Shown here: one piece after another, positions 51,062 to 60,611 of the stretch | Layout: each line of letters starts with the position of its first letter | Numbering within the stretch: position 1 is the first letter of the stretch | DNA from: Acidimicrobiales bacterium | GTDB taxonomy: Bacteria; Actinomycetota; Acidimicrobiia; Acidimicrobiales; Poriferisodalaceae | DNA length: 64,000 nt | Reading direction: 5' to 3' | Assembly (NCBI GenBank): GCA_030743005.1 | Contig: JASLTG010000014.1 | Coordinates: 1 to 64,000, forward strand | Program-made: the position numbers and the translations under genes | Notes under the pieces: generated by a model | Database searches by the model: none | What the model was told of the DNA's origin: nothing | What the model saw: the letters and a program-made list of their open reading frames with translations, nothing else

Positions 51062-51805
51062 ATGAGCGAATACGTCACCCTTGAACAACATGGCCACGTC
51101 AGCGTCCTGACTTTGGATAATGGTGAGAACCGGTGGACCACCAGCATGGTGAGAGAACTAAATGCTGCATTAGATGAGGTCGAGCAAACAGATGGGCCTC
51201 ACGCGCTCGTAACTGCCTCATCCGATCCCAAATTTTTCTCCAATGGCCTCGACCTTGACTGGATCACCAGCAAAGGTGAACACCAAGGAGGAGATCGAAA
51301 AGTCTTCGGTGATGAGGCGATGAAGCTGTTCTCTCGTCTCATCACGTTCCCGGTGCCGACTATTGCGGCAGTCAACGGTCATGCGTTTGGTGCGGGATTT
51401 ATGTGGGCCTTGTGTCACGACCAGAGAGTGATGCGCCGAGACAGAGGGATGATGTGCGCAAACGAGGTAGAGATCGGCATGGCTATCCCTGAACCCGAAT
51501 TAGCACTCTTCCACCACAAACTTCCGCGCCACGCCTTCTATGAAACTGTCCAATTCGCGAAGCGTTGGACAGGAGAAGCAGCGTTCTCCGCGGGCTTTGT
51601 TCAAGAACTGGCAGAAGAAGACGAAGTCACTGATAAGGCAATTGAGCGTGGGGAGGAACTATCTAGGTTCGGTGGCAACCGAAATGTCTTTGGATGGATG
51701 AAAGAACATATTTGGGGGCCTGAAGCTGCTATCAACAAAGTCGATGGACCTGCGCACATGCTTGCCCACAATGATGAATACCCGCATCCACCAAGGTTCA
51801 GCTAA
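51062..51805 (+). CDS. Enoyl-CoA hydratase/isomerase, delta3-delta2 isomerase-like
   Basis: 247 residues. Oxyanion-hole motifs are SNGLDLDWI and AAVNGHAFGAGFMWALCHD; the active-site Glu is probably in CANEVEIGMAIPEPELALF, the arrangement of plant and bacterial delta3,delta2-enoyl-CoA isomerases. It would shift the double bond of unsaturated acyl-CoAs for beta-oxidation. It stands alone between two minus-strand genes and has its own leaderless promoter. Confidence 0.88.
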   Translation: MSEYVTLEQHGHVSVLTLDNGENRWTTSMVRELNAALDEVEQTDGPHALVTASSDPKFFSNGLDLDWITSKGEHQGGDRKVFGDEAMKLFSRLITFPVPTIAAVNGHAFGAGFMWALCHDQRVMRRDRGMMCANEVEIGMAIPEPELALFHHKLPRHAFYETVQFAKRWTGEAAFSAGFVQELAEEDEVTDKAIERGEELSRFGGNRNVFGWMKEHIWGPEAAINKVDGPAHMLAHNDEYPHPPRFS

Positions 51806-51829
51806 CTATTCGGCGACATCAGTGACCAG

Positions 51830-52705
51830 TTAGGGGCCGGTCTCAAGCCGGTAACTGTCGCCATCAACGTGCATAGTGCCCGCAGTTGGTGTGCCAAAGT
51901 GGGTTCCAATCACCAGAGTTTGTCCATCCGCCCATCGCGCGAAGGCTTCGAATCGAGTGGCGCGAGCCATATCTGGATCAGTATCAAAACTGGAACTTAA
52001 GTCTGGATTGGCTATTTGAATCGGACTGTGCGCCATGTCGCCGGTGATGATGGCCCGCTCGCCCCCAGACTCGACTCTGACGCTGATGTGTCCCGGTGTG
52101 TGACCTGGAGTGGACTCAAACGATACGAAGTTTCCGATTACATGGTCAGACCCGACAAGGTTGGCGAGTCCAGCGTCCTTGATAGGTGCTACTGAATCCT
52201 CAAACACGGGATCACCAAACAAGTCCTCAGTGCTAGACCAATGGTCGAATTCGATGCCTACGAAGACATATTCGGCATTCGGGAATGTCGGCACCCACTC
52301 GCCGTCAACTAAACGAGTATTCCATCCAACGTGATCTACATGCAGGTGAGTACATACGACGTGGGTGATCGATTCAGGAGCATATCCGGCGTCAGATAGA
52401 CGTTCCAGGAAAGGTCCTTGCTGCTCGTGCCACAGAGGATTTCCACGTTCTTTGTCGTTTCCAACACAAGTGTCAACAGCGATCCGCTCGGCGCCGGTGT
52501 CGATGACGCAGCAATGAATTTTTTGAAGAAGATGACCCTTTTCTCCAACGAAAGGTGCCAACCACGGAGATTTGCTGCGAAGGTCCAACACCCCATCTTT
52601 ATCGATCGAAGAGAACATGAATTTTGGGGAGGTGGGATCAGAAGATTCCGGAACTGAGGTAATCGTGGCGTCCCCAACTCGCCACTTCAAAATGTCATCG
52701 TGCAT
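51830..52705 (-). CDS. Metallo-beta-lactamase-fold hydrolase
   Basis: 291 residues from ATG 52705; the frame continues upstream to 52780, but a TAnnnT box precedes ATG 52705 at exactly six bases. The metal site is THLHVDHVGWN (HxHxDH), with the third His in TPGHTPGHIS, Asp in TGDMAHSP, and a terminal His in IGTHFGTPTAG. The long N-terminal strand region resembles quorum-quenching lactonases and related esterases. Cytoplasmic. It lies in a minus-strand block with PhyH and two smaller genes; lactone or ester hydrolysis is a guess. Confidence 0.85.
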   Translation of the reverse strand: MHDDILKWRVGDATITSVPESSDPTSPKFMFSSIDKDGVLDLRSKSPWLAPFVGEKGHLLQKIHCCVIDTGAERIAVDTCVGNDKERGNPLWHEQQGPFLERLSDAGYAPESITHVVCTHLHVDHVGWNTRLVDGEWVPTFPNAEYVFVGIEFDHWSSTEDLFGDPVFEDSVAPIKDAGLANLVGSDHVIGNFVSFESTPGHTPGHISVRVESGGERAIITGDMAHSPIQIANPDLSSSFDTDPDMARATRFEAFARWADGQTLVIGTHFGTPTAGTMHVDGDSYRLETGP

Positions 52706-52717
52706 AGGGCGACGATA
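52706..52717 (-). promoter_or_regulatory. Leaderless promoter -10 box
   Basis: TATCGT on the minus strand, six bases before the ATG at 52705. Confidence 0.55.
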
Positions 52718-52807
52718 GTGCCGGAACCGATCACTTTCCCAAGAGGTGCAAGTAAATGGACGTGGACATCGATATTGCACCCATCCATAGTTGTCGTAGA
52801 GCTAGGT

Positions 52808-53848
52808 CTAGTAGAGCCCTGTCCATGACAACTGTTCACGATACGGAGTCGCATCAAAGCCCAACGCTCCATACCTCGCTTCCACTGCATTGACCTTTTC
52901 TGAATCCCAGTAAGAGTCTCCAGGGGCGGGAAACCCGAGAACCGAACGCTGTTCAGGGGTCGCTTCTGCTATCAGTCGTTCCATTCGCTGATCTGGTTTG
53001 TACATGGCCCAAGCCCACCCAGGATGAAGCGTGCTAATCCACGAAGCGCCGGCTTTCCTGAATGTCAAATTTTGAGCTAAGCGAATAGCTCCGGGCAGCA
53101 ATGGTGTTCCTCGATGCCACGTATCGTGTCGATACAGAAGCACCGAACCTTGACGATATTCGGCGTATACCTCACGTTCGTAGAGTTCTTGGCGAAACTC
53201 TGCAACTTCAGGACGATTCTCTATGAACCATGCCTCTGCCCGCGCGCGGTCATTGATCCAAGGAATATCACTGACCCCAGGAGTATTCGTCATTGGAGAG
53301 GCATAAGCCACGTCATCAGGGCCTCGACGTGGAACGACCGCAGTCGCTCCGCCCACATCAGTTTCTTCGCACAGATAGACGATGATTTCAACTGCTTCAG
53401 GTTCATTCCACGCCGCTGGGTGGGTCAACGTGTGATTTGGATAATCAAGATGTATCCGTTGGTCTTGGTTATCGAAATCACCACGATCCCCAGACGCTCG
53501 CCCATATTTGGGCCACAAATCAGATTGGCTAAGTCTCAGGTCATGAACTGGCACATTCAACAATTGAGACGATGCCTCAAGTAGTCGGGGATGCAAAGAC
53601 AGTTGATTGAAGTAAGCGTTTCGATCCGGGAACGTCATTCCGTTGCCAAAATCGTTCAAGTTCTGAGCTTCATTGGAATCAGCATTAGGGAACCTAGATG
53701 TAGCTGCCTGAGCGACGTTGTGAATGAGTTCAATCGGGAGGAGCCCATCGACAAGAACGAAACCCTGCTCACGCCAACTTTCCACTTGAGAGTCGGTGAG
53801 AGCCGAGCTATCGACATCCACCAAACTTGGCTGAACGAACTCTTTCAT
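52808..53848 (-). CDS. Phytanoyl-CoA dioxygenase (PhyH)-family Fe(II)/2OG oxygenase
   Basis: 346 residues from ATG 53848 (TTG 53857 is also in frame). Iron ligands: His and Asp in QRIHLDYPNHT, distal His in RHDTWHRGTPL, and the 2-oxoglutarate Arg in GAIRLAQNLTF. It is only distantly like the PhyH protein at 36958. The protein is long between the ligands, including a GPDDVAYASPM loop that may shape the substrate pocket. It follows the TIGR03086-type gene by 24 bases, so they are probably co-transcribed. Substrate unknown. Confidence 0.85.
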   Translation of the reverse strand: MKEFVQPSLVDVDSSALTDSQVESWREQGFVLVDGLLPIELIHNVAQAATSRFPNADSNEAQNLNDFGNGMTFPDRNAYFNQLSLHPRLLEASSQLLNVPVHDLRLSQSDLWPKYGRASGDRGDFDNQDQRIHLDYPNHTLTHPAAWNEPEAVEIIVYLCEETDVGGATAVVPRRGPDDVAYASPMTNTPGVSDIPWINDRARAEAWFIENRPEVAEFRQELYEREVYAEYRQGSVLLYRHDTWHRGTPLLPGAIRLAQNLTFRKAGASWISTLHPGWAWAMYKPDQRMERLIAEATPEQRSVLGFPAPGDSYWDSEKVNAVEARYGALGFDATPYREQLSWTGLY

Positions 53849-53872
53849 TGAATTCAAGATGTATCAGGTTTG

Positions 53873-54430
53873 TTAACTGGGATCTCGACCAGTGAGACCT
53901 AAGAAACGTTCAGAGGCCGTCGCATTGTCAGCAACTTGAACCTCGCCAGCGACAAGACCCCACTTGGCGAGGGTCTCTCTCATCGGCTCAATAAGTTCAT
54001 GGCTCTTGGCTGCCAAATCATCAGGAATATGAGCATCTATTCCGGTTGCTCTACCAATGTCCCAGGCATGGGTCATCGGATCCCACTGAATGACCCTGAT
54101 CCACTCATCAACCGTCATCGGACCAAACCAGAACTGCCCTTCTCGTTCCAGAATGCCTGGCTGGTCGAGAGCTTCCAACGCTGCATCTCGTGTTGAATTC
54201 CAAAGTGCTTCCGGATCTGGAGCTGAATCAACAGACTCTGGTGGAACGGTTTCTCCACTTTCTAAAGTGGCCGTCATGGCCGCTAGAACTCCACAGTGGT
54301 GTCGGAGTACGTCTCTAGCTGACCAACCTTCGCAAGGTGATTGGTTGTCCCAATCCTCTGGGGCGACGCGGTGGACCACTGCGTCAAACACGTATACGGA
54401 CTGAGTGAAGTTTCGTAGGTTGACGCTCAT
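53873..54430 (-). CDS. TIGR03086-type DinB-fold metal-binding protein
   Basis: 185 residues. The family signature is plain: PCEGWSARDVLRHHCG near the N-terminus with the first metal His, DPMTHAWDIGRATG with the second site, and ASERFLGLTGRDP at the end. These actinobacterial proteins are thought to be mycothiol-dependent or to bind a metal in stress and detoxification. First gene of a short minus-strand run ahead of the PhyH gene. Supports an actinobacterial host. Confidence 0.88.
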   Translation of the reverse strand: MSVNLRNFTQSVYVFDAVVHRVAPEDWDNQSPCEGWSARDVLRHHCGVLAAMTATLESGETVPPESVDSAPDPEALWNSTRDAALEALDQPGILEREGQFWFGPMTVDEWIRVIQWDPMTHAWDIGRATGIDAHIPDDLAAKSHELIEPMRETLAKWGLVAGEVQVADNATASERFLGLTGRDPS

Positions 54431-54474
54431 GAAAGGCCATTCCCCTTGGCTCTAATTGACAATAAAAGGTGTAA

Positions 54475-55254
54475 CTATCCTCGCAGGTAAACCCGTAGCC
54501 CGCCGAGTAAAACTTGTTCGTCATTTACAACGCAATCCCGCTGCTTCGCTCCGGCAAGAACGGCATCACGATCTACGCAGTCCACGTCAATGCCACCGAG
54601 CCCGTCACCGCGCCCGTCGGTTGCCTCTACGAAACGAATCGAAGCATTGTCAAACTCAATAGTGGGGTTCCCTGCGGCATCAGTTTCCAATTCGAGCTGA
54701 GCTATCTGAGCCCATCTAGCAGCTAGCCGTTCAGGGTCGACTGCTTGTAGCTCGGCTGCAGAAATTGCGCGGACGCGCTCAGTGCGCGAAAAATCGGCCC
54801 ACTGAGAACCAGCAGGCCACCAAGGACCGTCAAGACTGTCAGCCCCATCCACTTTCATCTGGTCCATTTCGAAAAAGCTTCCACCAGTGTCAGCTGGGTG
54901 CAGTTGAATTCCTTCGAAACCACCCTTGTCGTACTCCATGTGGTTCGCTATCCGAACCCCAAGCTCTCCCACATGAGCAATTCGAGAAGAGACATCATCT
55001 ACTTGGTTGATCACCATATATCCAGTGTCACCACCACGGCGTTCGATGTAGCGACCTCCGGCCGTGGGGCTTGCAACAGGTGTGACACATTCGAGGAACT
55101 GATTCCCTATAGGCCACAGGGTGTTCTTCAAACCAAAAGCACCCACCCCTGGGTCGATATGGCAGGCCTCTACACCTAGAACTGTCTGAACATCAAGAGC
55201 AGTCTTCAACAGATCTGAAGTAACCACGGCAATTTGACGAAGACGAATCCACAT
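54475..55254 (-). CDS. VOC (glyoxalase-like) family protein
   Basis: 259 residues. IRLRQIAVVTSDLLKTALDVQTVLG opens a glyoxalase-like module; FLECVTPV and GGRYIERRGGDTGYMVINQ follow, as in the DUF-type VOC proteins of actinobacteria with a long second domain (ELQAVDPERLAARWAQI...). Possible roles are epimerase, lyase or dioxygenase. It lies at the head of the minus-strand block, 44 bases before the TIGR03086-type gene, and is divergent from the VOC gene at 55391. A TAnnnT box precedes its ATG at six bases. Confidence 0.75.
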   Translation of the reverse strand: MWIRLRQIAVVTSDLLKTALDVQTVLGVEACHIDPGVGAFGLKNTLWPIGNQFLECVTPVASPTAGGRYIERRGGDTGYMVINQVDDVSSRIAHVGELGVRIANHMEYDKGGFEGIQLHPADTGGSFFEMDQMKVDGADSLDGPWWPAGSQWADFSRTERVRAISAAELQAVDPERLAARWAQIAQLELETDAAGNPTIEFDNASIRFVEATDGRGDGLGGIDVDCVDRDAVLAGAKQRDCVVNDEQVLLGGLRVYLRG

Positions 55255-55266
55255 AGAAATACCCTA
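55255..55266 (-). promoter_or_regulatory. Leaderless promoter -10 box
   Basis: TAGGGT on the minus strand, six bases before the ATG at 55254. Confidence 0.55.
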
Positions 55267-55378
55267 AGGCCTTCGGTAACCCTTCCGCTGAGGCTTTCAA
55301 GAAGTTGTCCTGAAACACACCGTCTCCGAGCAGAGTATCGGTGCCCCGATAGGTCGTCATGGTCTGGAATGTAGGGCC

Positions 55379-55390
55379 TACCCTTTAGGT
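55379..55390 (+). promoter_or_regulatory. Leaderless promoter -10 box
   Basis: TACCCT six bases before the ATG at 55391. Confidence 0.55.
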
Positions 55391-56074
55391 ATGGCACTAC
55401 ACCCGAACGGCGTTAACCATCTCGCCATTTCCACTCGAGACATGAAGACACAGCTCACGTTCTTTGCCGACGTGTTGGGGTGCCCAACCAAGGCTTTGTA
55501 TTGGATGCATGGGGTTGAAGGCTGTTACCACGGCTTTGCAGAGTTATCGGAAAGCTCGTACATAGCTTTTGTTCAACATCCCGAAAACGCAGAAGAAATC
55601 AAATGGGGCGTAACCCACGCGGGTAATGGTGGTGAACCGGTGACAAAAGGCGCAATGCAACACGTTGCGTTCAACGTTGACGACATCGAAGAACTATTAC
55701 AACTCAGAGATCGCATCCGATCCCACGGTATTCAGGTATTAGGGCCGTTAGACCACGGCTTCATCCAATCGATGTACTTCGCAGGGCCTGAAGGTCTCAG
55801 CCTTGAAATTTGCGTTGGTAGCAACATCAACCCTGAAGCGTGGGTAGACCCCGAGGTACGAGACCTTTGTGGCATTGACGAAGCCGAGATGAAATCTCTC
55901 AAAGATCCCGCCGAATTTGATTCAGACGGCGAGTCGCTGCCGAATCCGCCGTTTGACCCAGACAAGCCCCATATGCATTATCCACCTGGAGTGGTGGAGA
56001 AAGTTATGGCTGTGCCCGATGAGGTCGTATGGGACAAGTTCAGCGAAACCACTCCGCCGGTTGAAATTGACTAA
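55391..56074 (+). CDS. VOC-family protein (catechol 2,3-dioxygenase-like fold)
   Basis: 227 residues. GVNHLAISTRDMKTQLTFFADVLG is the characteristic opening with the first metal His; AMQHVAFNVDDIEELLQLRDRIRSHG gives the second His, and GPEGLSLEICV the Glu ligand, as in extradiol dioxygenases and related lyases. The acidic C-terminal extension after residue 155 is not part of the core fold. It is followed by an MFS transporter, which may carry its substrate. Substrate unknown. Confidence 0.85.
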   Translation: MALHPNGVNHLAISTRDMKTQLTFFADVLGCPTKALYWMHGVEGCYHGFAELSESSYIAFVQHPENAEEIKWGVTHAGNGGEPVTKGAMQHVAFNVDDIEELLQLRDRIRSHGIQVLGPLDHGFIQSMYFAGPEGLSLEICVGSNINPEAWVDPEVRDLCGIDEAEMKSLKDPAEFDSDGESLPNPPFDPDKPHMHYPPGVVEKVMAVPDEVVWDKFSETTPPVEID

Positions 56075-56092
56075 CCAATAAATGACACACAA

Positions 56093-57334
56093 GTGATATA
56101 TGAAGAGCGTCGACCATCTGTTTTTGCTGTCAAGCAAAATCTAGGAGCTACAACTCCGCCGGATTCGAACGAACGCCTTTTGACACCGCACTTTGGTGTT
56201 CTATGTCTCTCATCATTGTTTTCCGCTCTCGGATTCTCATCGGTTATTCCCACGGTTGCCCGTTTCGTCGCAACGGATCTCAACGGCGGAGACCTAGAAG
56301 TGGGGATAGCCCTTGGAGTGTTTTCGTTTTCAGCAGTACTTGCTCGTCCCTGGATCGGGCGACTTGGAGATCGAAAAGGTCGCCGACTATTAATCGCTGG
56401 TGGATCATTCGTTACATCGATAGTGCTTGCTGCGCACGCCCTCGCTGATAGCTATGTCGTTCTTTTGCTCGCTCGTTTAGCTATGGGAGCGGTCCAGGGG
56501 GCATTTTTTGTTGGCACCGTGACCCTCACGACTGACCTTGCTCCTGAACACCGGAGAGGCGAAGCGGCTAGCTACTTTTCGGTAGCCATATATGGAGGCA
56601 TGGCGTTTGGCCCATGGTTAGGGGAGTGGGCAGTGGGCCGATGGGGTTTCGATGGGGGTTTCTTGCTAGGTGGTTTGTGTATGGCGTTGGCTGCACTAGT
56701 CGCATGTTGGTTGCCTGATTTTGTAGGTGATCAAGAGCCAAACGTGCAGATGAACCAAGACACAGGTCGCCGGCCACTCCTGTACCGGTCAGCGATTTGG
56801 CCAGGAGTTGTAATGGCGTTGGGGATAATGATCTTCCCTGCTTTACATGGCTTCATGCCCAAACTCATGGATGAACGGAGTTTGGGAGATGCAGGCCCGA
56901 TCTACGCGCTCTATGGCCTGTTGGTTCTAGCTCTAAGGCTGATATGTAGCCGTCTTCCGGACGTTCTCGGGACAGGAAAAACGGCCGCGATGGCTCTCAT
57001 GGGGTCCTGTATCGGGATGCTAGTCATGGGTAGTTTCGTTTCAAGGTCAGGCATGTTTGTTGGAGCAGCAATTCTGGCGATAGGAGGATCCCTGCTGTAT
57101 CCGGCCCTTATGGTCGCGGCAGTCGATGGTGTCCCAGCAAATGAGCGGGCTCAAGCGATGAGTACCTTCACCATGTTCTTTGAGCTGTCAGGTGGAATAG
57201 GTGGCCCGGTGTTGGGCGTCGTGGCCTGGCTCAGCGGGACGACGGTCGCCGCATTTTTCGGCGCCTCAGTTCTTGCAGCGATTGGTCTCCCGGTTCTTTT
57301 CACTTGGAAACGTAGAAATCCTGCAATTACGTAG
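56093..57334 (+). CDS. Major facilitator superfamily transporter
   Basis: 413 residues with about twelve hydrophobic segments. Between helices 2 and 3 is the signature GRLGDRKGRRLL, and the second half has a weaker copy around CSRLPDVLGTGKTA. It is a drug/metabolite-proton-antiporter-like MFS protein, probably an exporter or uptake permease for a small organic compound. GTG 56093 lies 18 bases after the VOC gene's stop with no clear ribosome site; an ATG at 56099 is out of frame. Possibly works with the VOC protein and the sulfatase downstream. Confidence 0.87.
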   Translation: MIYEERRPSVFAVKQNLGATTPPDSNERLLTPHFGVLCLSSLFSALGFSSVIPTVARFVATDLNGGDLEVGIALGVFSFSAVLARPWIGRLGDRKGRRLLIAGGSFVTSIVLAAHALADSYVVLLLARLAMGAVQGAFFVGTVTLTTDLAPEHRRGEAASYFSVAIYGGMAFGPWLGEWAVGRWGFDGGFLLGGLCMALAALVACWLPDFVGDQEPNVQMNQDTGRRPLLYRSAIWPGVVMALGIMIFPALHGFMPKLMDERSLGDAGPIYALYGLLVLALRLICSRLPDVLGTGKTAAMALMGSCIGMLVMGSFVSRSGMFVGAAILAIGGSLLYPALMVAAVDGVPANERAQAMSTFTMFFELSGGIGGPVLGVVAWLSGTTVAAFFGASVLAAIGLPVLFTWKRRNPAIT

Positions 57335-57375
57335 CAACGGCGCGCGATGTGCTACTGATCGGCAATCATGGCCAC

Positions 57376-58950
57376 GTGACAAATGTTTTGTTCTTCATTA
57401 CAGATCAACAACGCGCAGACCATGTGGGGTTCATGGGCAACGAAACTATTAAGACCCCCAATCTCGACGCGATCGCTGAGAACGGCATGGTTTTCGATGA
57501 TGGTTGGGTAGCTAATCCGATATGTATGCCAAACCGGTCAAGCATCATGACCGGGCGACCCCCAAGCGCCCACGGCTGTATTTTTAATGATCGATCACTT
57601 GATTGGCACGCGAATACCTTTGTGCGGCGTTTCCGCTCGGCCGGGTACCGCACCGCCCTAATAGGCAAGGCCCATCTCCAACATGGACCAAGTCGTAATT
57701 CTGTGATTCCAGTTAGATCGAGCGGAATATTGGCACAACCCCATCACCCGTCAGGCTGGGATGAACTTGAGAACTTCGAAAACTATCTAGATGGGCGAGC
57801 ACCCGATATCGAAGATTTTTATGGGTTCGACCACGTCGAATTTTCGTTAGAGCATGGGTCGTCGGTCCTGGGTCACCATTTGATGTGGGCATTAGATCGG
57901 GGAGGACGATACGAAGATCTGGTTGTTCCCATTTCTGAAGATGCGCCGGCGCTTGATCGGTCACAAAGATGGTGGCAGGTGTATCGACCTCCCTATGATG
58001 CTGAACTTCATTCAACAAATTTCGTCGCAGATCGAACGATCGCGTTTATCGAAGAGGCAACAAGCCAAGACAAGCCTTTCTTGGCTTGGGCTTCGTTCCC
58101 AGATCCCCACCACCCCATGACACCGCCCGGGCTTTGGTTCGATCAATACAAGCCTCAAGACATGCCGATACCCGATTCTGTCGGTGATTCACCGGAATTC
58201 TTACCCCGACACCTCCAAGAAGCTCATGCTCGACACCCAAGCGATCAACACTTCTGGGTTCAACCCTGTGGAGTCGCCGGTGACCACCAACTCGTTCGAG
58301 AAGCTATGGCAGCTACCTACGGGATGATCGCGATGATCGATGAGGCAGTTGGTCGAGTTACCGCAACACTTGAACGGCTTGGTCAACTCGATGACACCAT
58401 CATTGTTTTCACTTCAGATCACGGCGACATGATGGGTGAACATGGCCTGATGCTCAAGGGCTACATGCCGTTTCGGGGGACTCAACAAGTACCCATGCTC
58501 GTTGCGGCGCCGAAACTCGCGCCTGGGCGCACAAGTTCTTTAGCGTGCAGCATGGATCTGGGTCCGACGCTGATGGATCTCTGCGGAATACAGCCATATG
58601 ACGGAATGCAAGGAATAAGTCTGGTACCAGTCTTGAACGACCCTCGAACGACAGTCAGAGACCACGTTCTCATTGAAGAAGACTTCCCTGATTTTCCAGC
58701 TTCGCGCACGTTGATACCCTCAAAAACAAGGACGTTGGTTACTAGCGATACTCACTACACCCGAAACAGCGACAGGCACGAAATGATGTTCGACAAGCTC
58801 GCTGACCCGTCGGAAAGAAATGAGTTATCTAAAGATGATGAGTCCAGGCGACAAGACTCGTTAGAACAGTTGACTGATGCTTTGATCAAAAGTGCGGACG
58901 CGGCACGAGGCACACCCATAGACCAAAGTTACGTAGAGGAGTTCGGGTGA
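57376..58950 (+). CDS. Sulfatase (formylglycine-dependent, arylsulfatase type)
   Basis: About 524 residues. The sulfatase signature is ICMPNRSSIMTGRPPSAHG, with Cys50 for conversion to formylglycine by an FGE enzyme (none in the window). Metal and substrate residues: DQQRADH near the N-terminus and FTSDHGDMMGEHG later. No signal peptide, so it acts in the cytoplasm on an imported sulfate ester. GTG 57376 was chosen because the protein then starts at VTNVLFFITDQQ; the frame is open to GTG 57349. It overlaps the convergent hydrolase by 22 bases. It follows an MFS gene that may import its substrate. Confidence 0.88.
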   Translation: MTNVLFFITDQQRADHVGFMGNETIKTPNLDAIAENGMVFDDGWVANPICMPNRSSIMTGRPPSAHGCIFNDRSLDWHANTFVRRFRSAGYRTALIGKAHLQHGPSRNSVIPVRSSGILAQPHHPSGWDELENFENYLDGRAPDIEDFYGFDHVEFSLEHGSSVLGHHLMWALDRGGRYEDLVVPISEDAPALDRSQRWWQVYRPPYDAELHSTNFVADRTIAFIEEATSQDKPFLAWASFPDPHHPMTPPGLWFDQYKPQDMPIPDSVGDSPEFLPRHLQEAHARHPSDQHFWVQPCGVAGDHQLVREAMAATYGMIAMIDEAVGRVTATLERLGQLDDTIIVFTSDHGDMMGEHGLMLKGYMPFRGTQQVPMLVAAPKLAPGRTSSLACSMDLGPTLMDLCGIQPYDGMQGISLVPVLNDPRTTVRDHVLIEEDFPDFPASRTLIPSKTRTLVTSDTHYTRNSDRHEMMFDKLADPSERNELSKDDESRRQDSLEQLTDALIKSADAARGTPIDQSYVEEFG

Positions 58951-59813
58951 TGTCGAGTCAAGAACTCAACTACAGCTTCGGTAAATGAGTCATTGTCATC
59001 ACCGGCGACCATATGACCCGTGCCTGCCACATCTACGAATTCCGCATCTGGTACTAGCTCACGGAAACCCTGTACGGCTTCAGGGGTGACGAGTTCTGAT
59101 TGCCCTCCGCGTACAAGAAGTATCGGAGCGGTAGTGGCGAGCATGCCTTCGCTCATCGTGCGACTGACTCGTTCCATATGGGTAGCCAAGGCTGATTGGT
59201 TGTCTGAATCGAAGCCTGGTTTAGAGGTCACGTAAGCGGGATCCCATTTCCAAATCCACCGACCATCAGACCGTTGCTGCAACACCCGACTTAGACCAGA
59301 CGGATCGGTAGGCCGCTCACGATGAGGGTTGTAGGCAGAAATCACATCAGCCGCCTCGTCCAGGCTCACAAAACCATCGGGGTTGCCTGACATAAACCCA
59401 ATAATCTTGCGGGCCCCTTCCATGTCGAAGTGGGGGGTGATGTCAACCAGGATGAGGGCCGCAAAAAGCTGATGCTCGGAAACACGTTGAGCGGCGAGGC
59501 TTGCCATCCCTCCCATCGAAGCGCCGACGACCGCAGGAGGGGTATGAAACTTGTCAAGAACAGCGATGACGTCTCTCCCTATGTCTTCCGCTTCGTATTT
59601 GTGGTCAGAGGACCAGTCGCTATCACCGTGACCTCTTGCATCCATGGTCATAACGAACCAGCCACGCTGAGACAAAATTTCAGCTGAAGTTTTCCACGCG
59701 TAACGATTTTGGCCTGCCCCATGGCACATCAACACGGCTGGGTTAGAGGGATCACCCCACTCATCTGCCGTTAACCGAAGACCATCTGCGGCTTCTATCT
59801 CTACGGTACGCAC
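58929..59813 (-). CDS. Alpha/beta-hydrolase
   Basis: 294 residues. The nucleophile elbow is VVGASMGGMASL (Ser), the oxyanion region is LMCHGAGQNRYAW, DARGHGDSDW matches the acid-loop turn, and the catalytic His is in VAGTGHMVAGDD. Typical of esterases, haloperoxidase-like and meta-cleavage hydrolases; no cap motif pins the substrate. GTG 59813 has a TAGGAT hexamer eight bases upstream. It is downstream of, and probably unlinked to, the SDR gene on the same strand (39 bp gap). Confidence 0.87.
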   Translation of the reverse strand: MRTVEIEAADGLRLTADEWGDPSNPAVLMCHGAGQNRYAWKTSAEILSQRGWFVMTMDARGHGDSDWSSDHKYEAEDIGRDVIAVLDKFHTPPAVVGASMGGMASLAAQRVSEHQLFAALILVDITPHFDMEGARKIIGFMSGNPDGFVSLDEAADVISAYNPHRERPTDPSGLSRVLQQRSDGRWIWKWDPAYVTSKPGFDSDNQSALATHMERVSRTMSEGMLATTAPILLVRGGQSELVTPEAVQGFRELVPDAEFVDVAGTGHMVAGDDNDSFTEAVVEFLTRHHPNSST

Positions 59814-59852
59814 GACCGGCGATCCTAGGTCGGTCGTCGTTTGTATGTGGGG

Positions 59853-60542
59853 TTACCAAGGGTGAACTGTTCCGTCCCACCGTAAGAACGAGCCAGTGTC
59901 CTCATGCCGGAAAGTCTTCATCGTCGAAAGTATTCCTGCGGCCGACTCATGCACACTGAGATCAGCGCTTGATCCACCCATATCTGTTCGTACCCAGCCG
60001 GGGTGAAAAGCAACGACTGAAATACCTGCCTCTTTAAGTTGGGTGGCGAGTTGCACCGTGACCATGTTCATGACGGCCTTTGAAGCGGCATAGGGCAAAT
60101 CGTTGAAGTTCGCCCCAACGACCATGGACCCTATTTGGCTTGTGATGTTGACTACTTGGCTACCAGACTCCAAATGAGGCAAAAGATTCCTCGTTACGGC
60201 GGCTGCACTCAAACCATTAATGCGTATCAGGTCCAGTGTCAGATCAATCGGTGCCTTCAGCACCCCCGCCAGTTCTCGGTCTAAACCCAAATTAGAAACA
60301 CTTGTCCCGGCGTTGTTAATCAAAAGATCCACGGGGCCTGCTATCGATTGGGTGAACGACTCGACAGATGCCTCGTTCCCTACGTCAAGTGCAACAATTT
60401 GCGCGGGGGCTAATTCGCTCAGCTCTGGGGCGTCATTTGGATTTCGACATCCGGCTACAACGGTGTCGCCCCGCTCCATGCACTGACTGACTAACTCGAG
60501 ACCGATTCCCCGGTTTGCGCCCGTAATCACTGTGGTTGACAT
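59853..60542 (-). CDS. Short-chain dehydrogenase/reductase
   Basis: 229 residues from ATG 60542, which follows AGGGG; GTG 60548 is in frame. The NAD(P) motif is TGANRGIGLELV, the structural NNAG is LLINNAGTS, and the catalytic Tyr-Lys pair is PYAASKAVMN. The short acidic/basic residues after the first strand (CRNPND) suggest NADP. It is a general carbonyl reductase; the substrate cannot be read. The C-terminus SFLRWDGTVHPW is typical of the family. Confidence 0.88.
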   Translation of the reverse strand: MSTTVITGANRGIGLELVSQCMERGDTVVAGCRNPNDAPELSELAPAQIVALDVGNEASVESFTQSIAGPVDLLINNAGTSVSNLGLDRELAGVLKAPIDLTLDLIRINGLSAAAVTRNLLPHLESGSQVVNITSQIGSMVVGANFNDLPYAASKAVMNMVTVQLATQLKEAGISVVAFHPGWVRTDMGGSSADLSVHESAAGILSTMKTFRHEDTGSFLRWDGTVHPW

Positions 60543-60611
60543 CCGCACCCCTGCCTTAAATCATGCGACGTTACATAAGTCACACTAATAGTGGACGTCG
60601 CCTCAAGGTGC

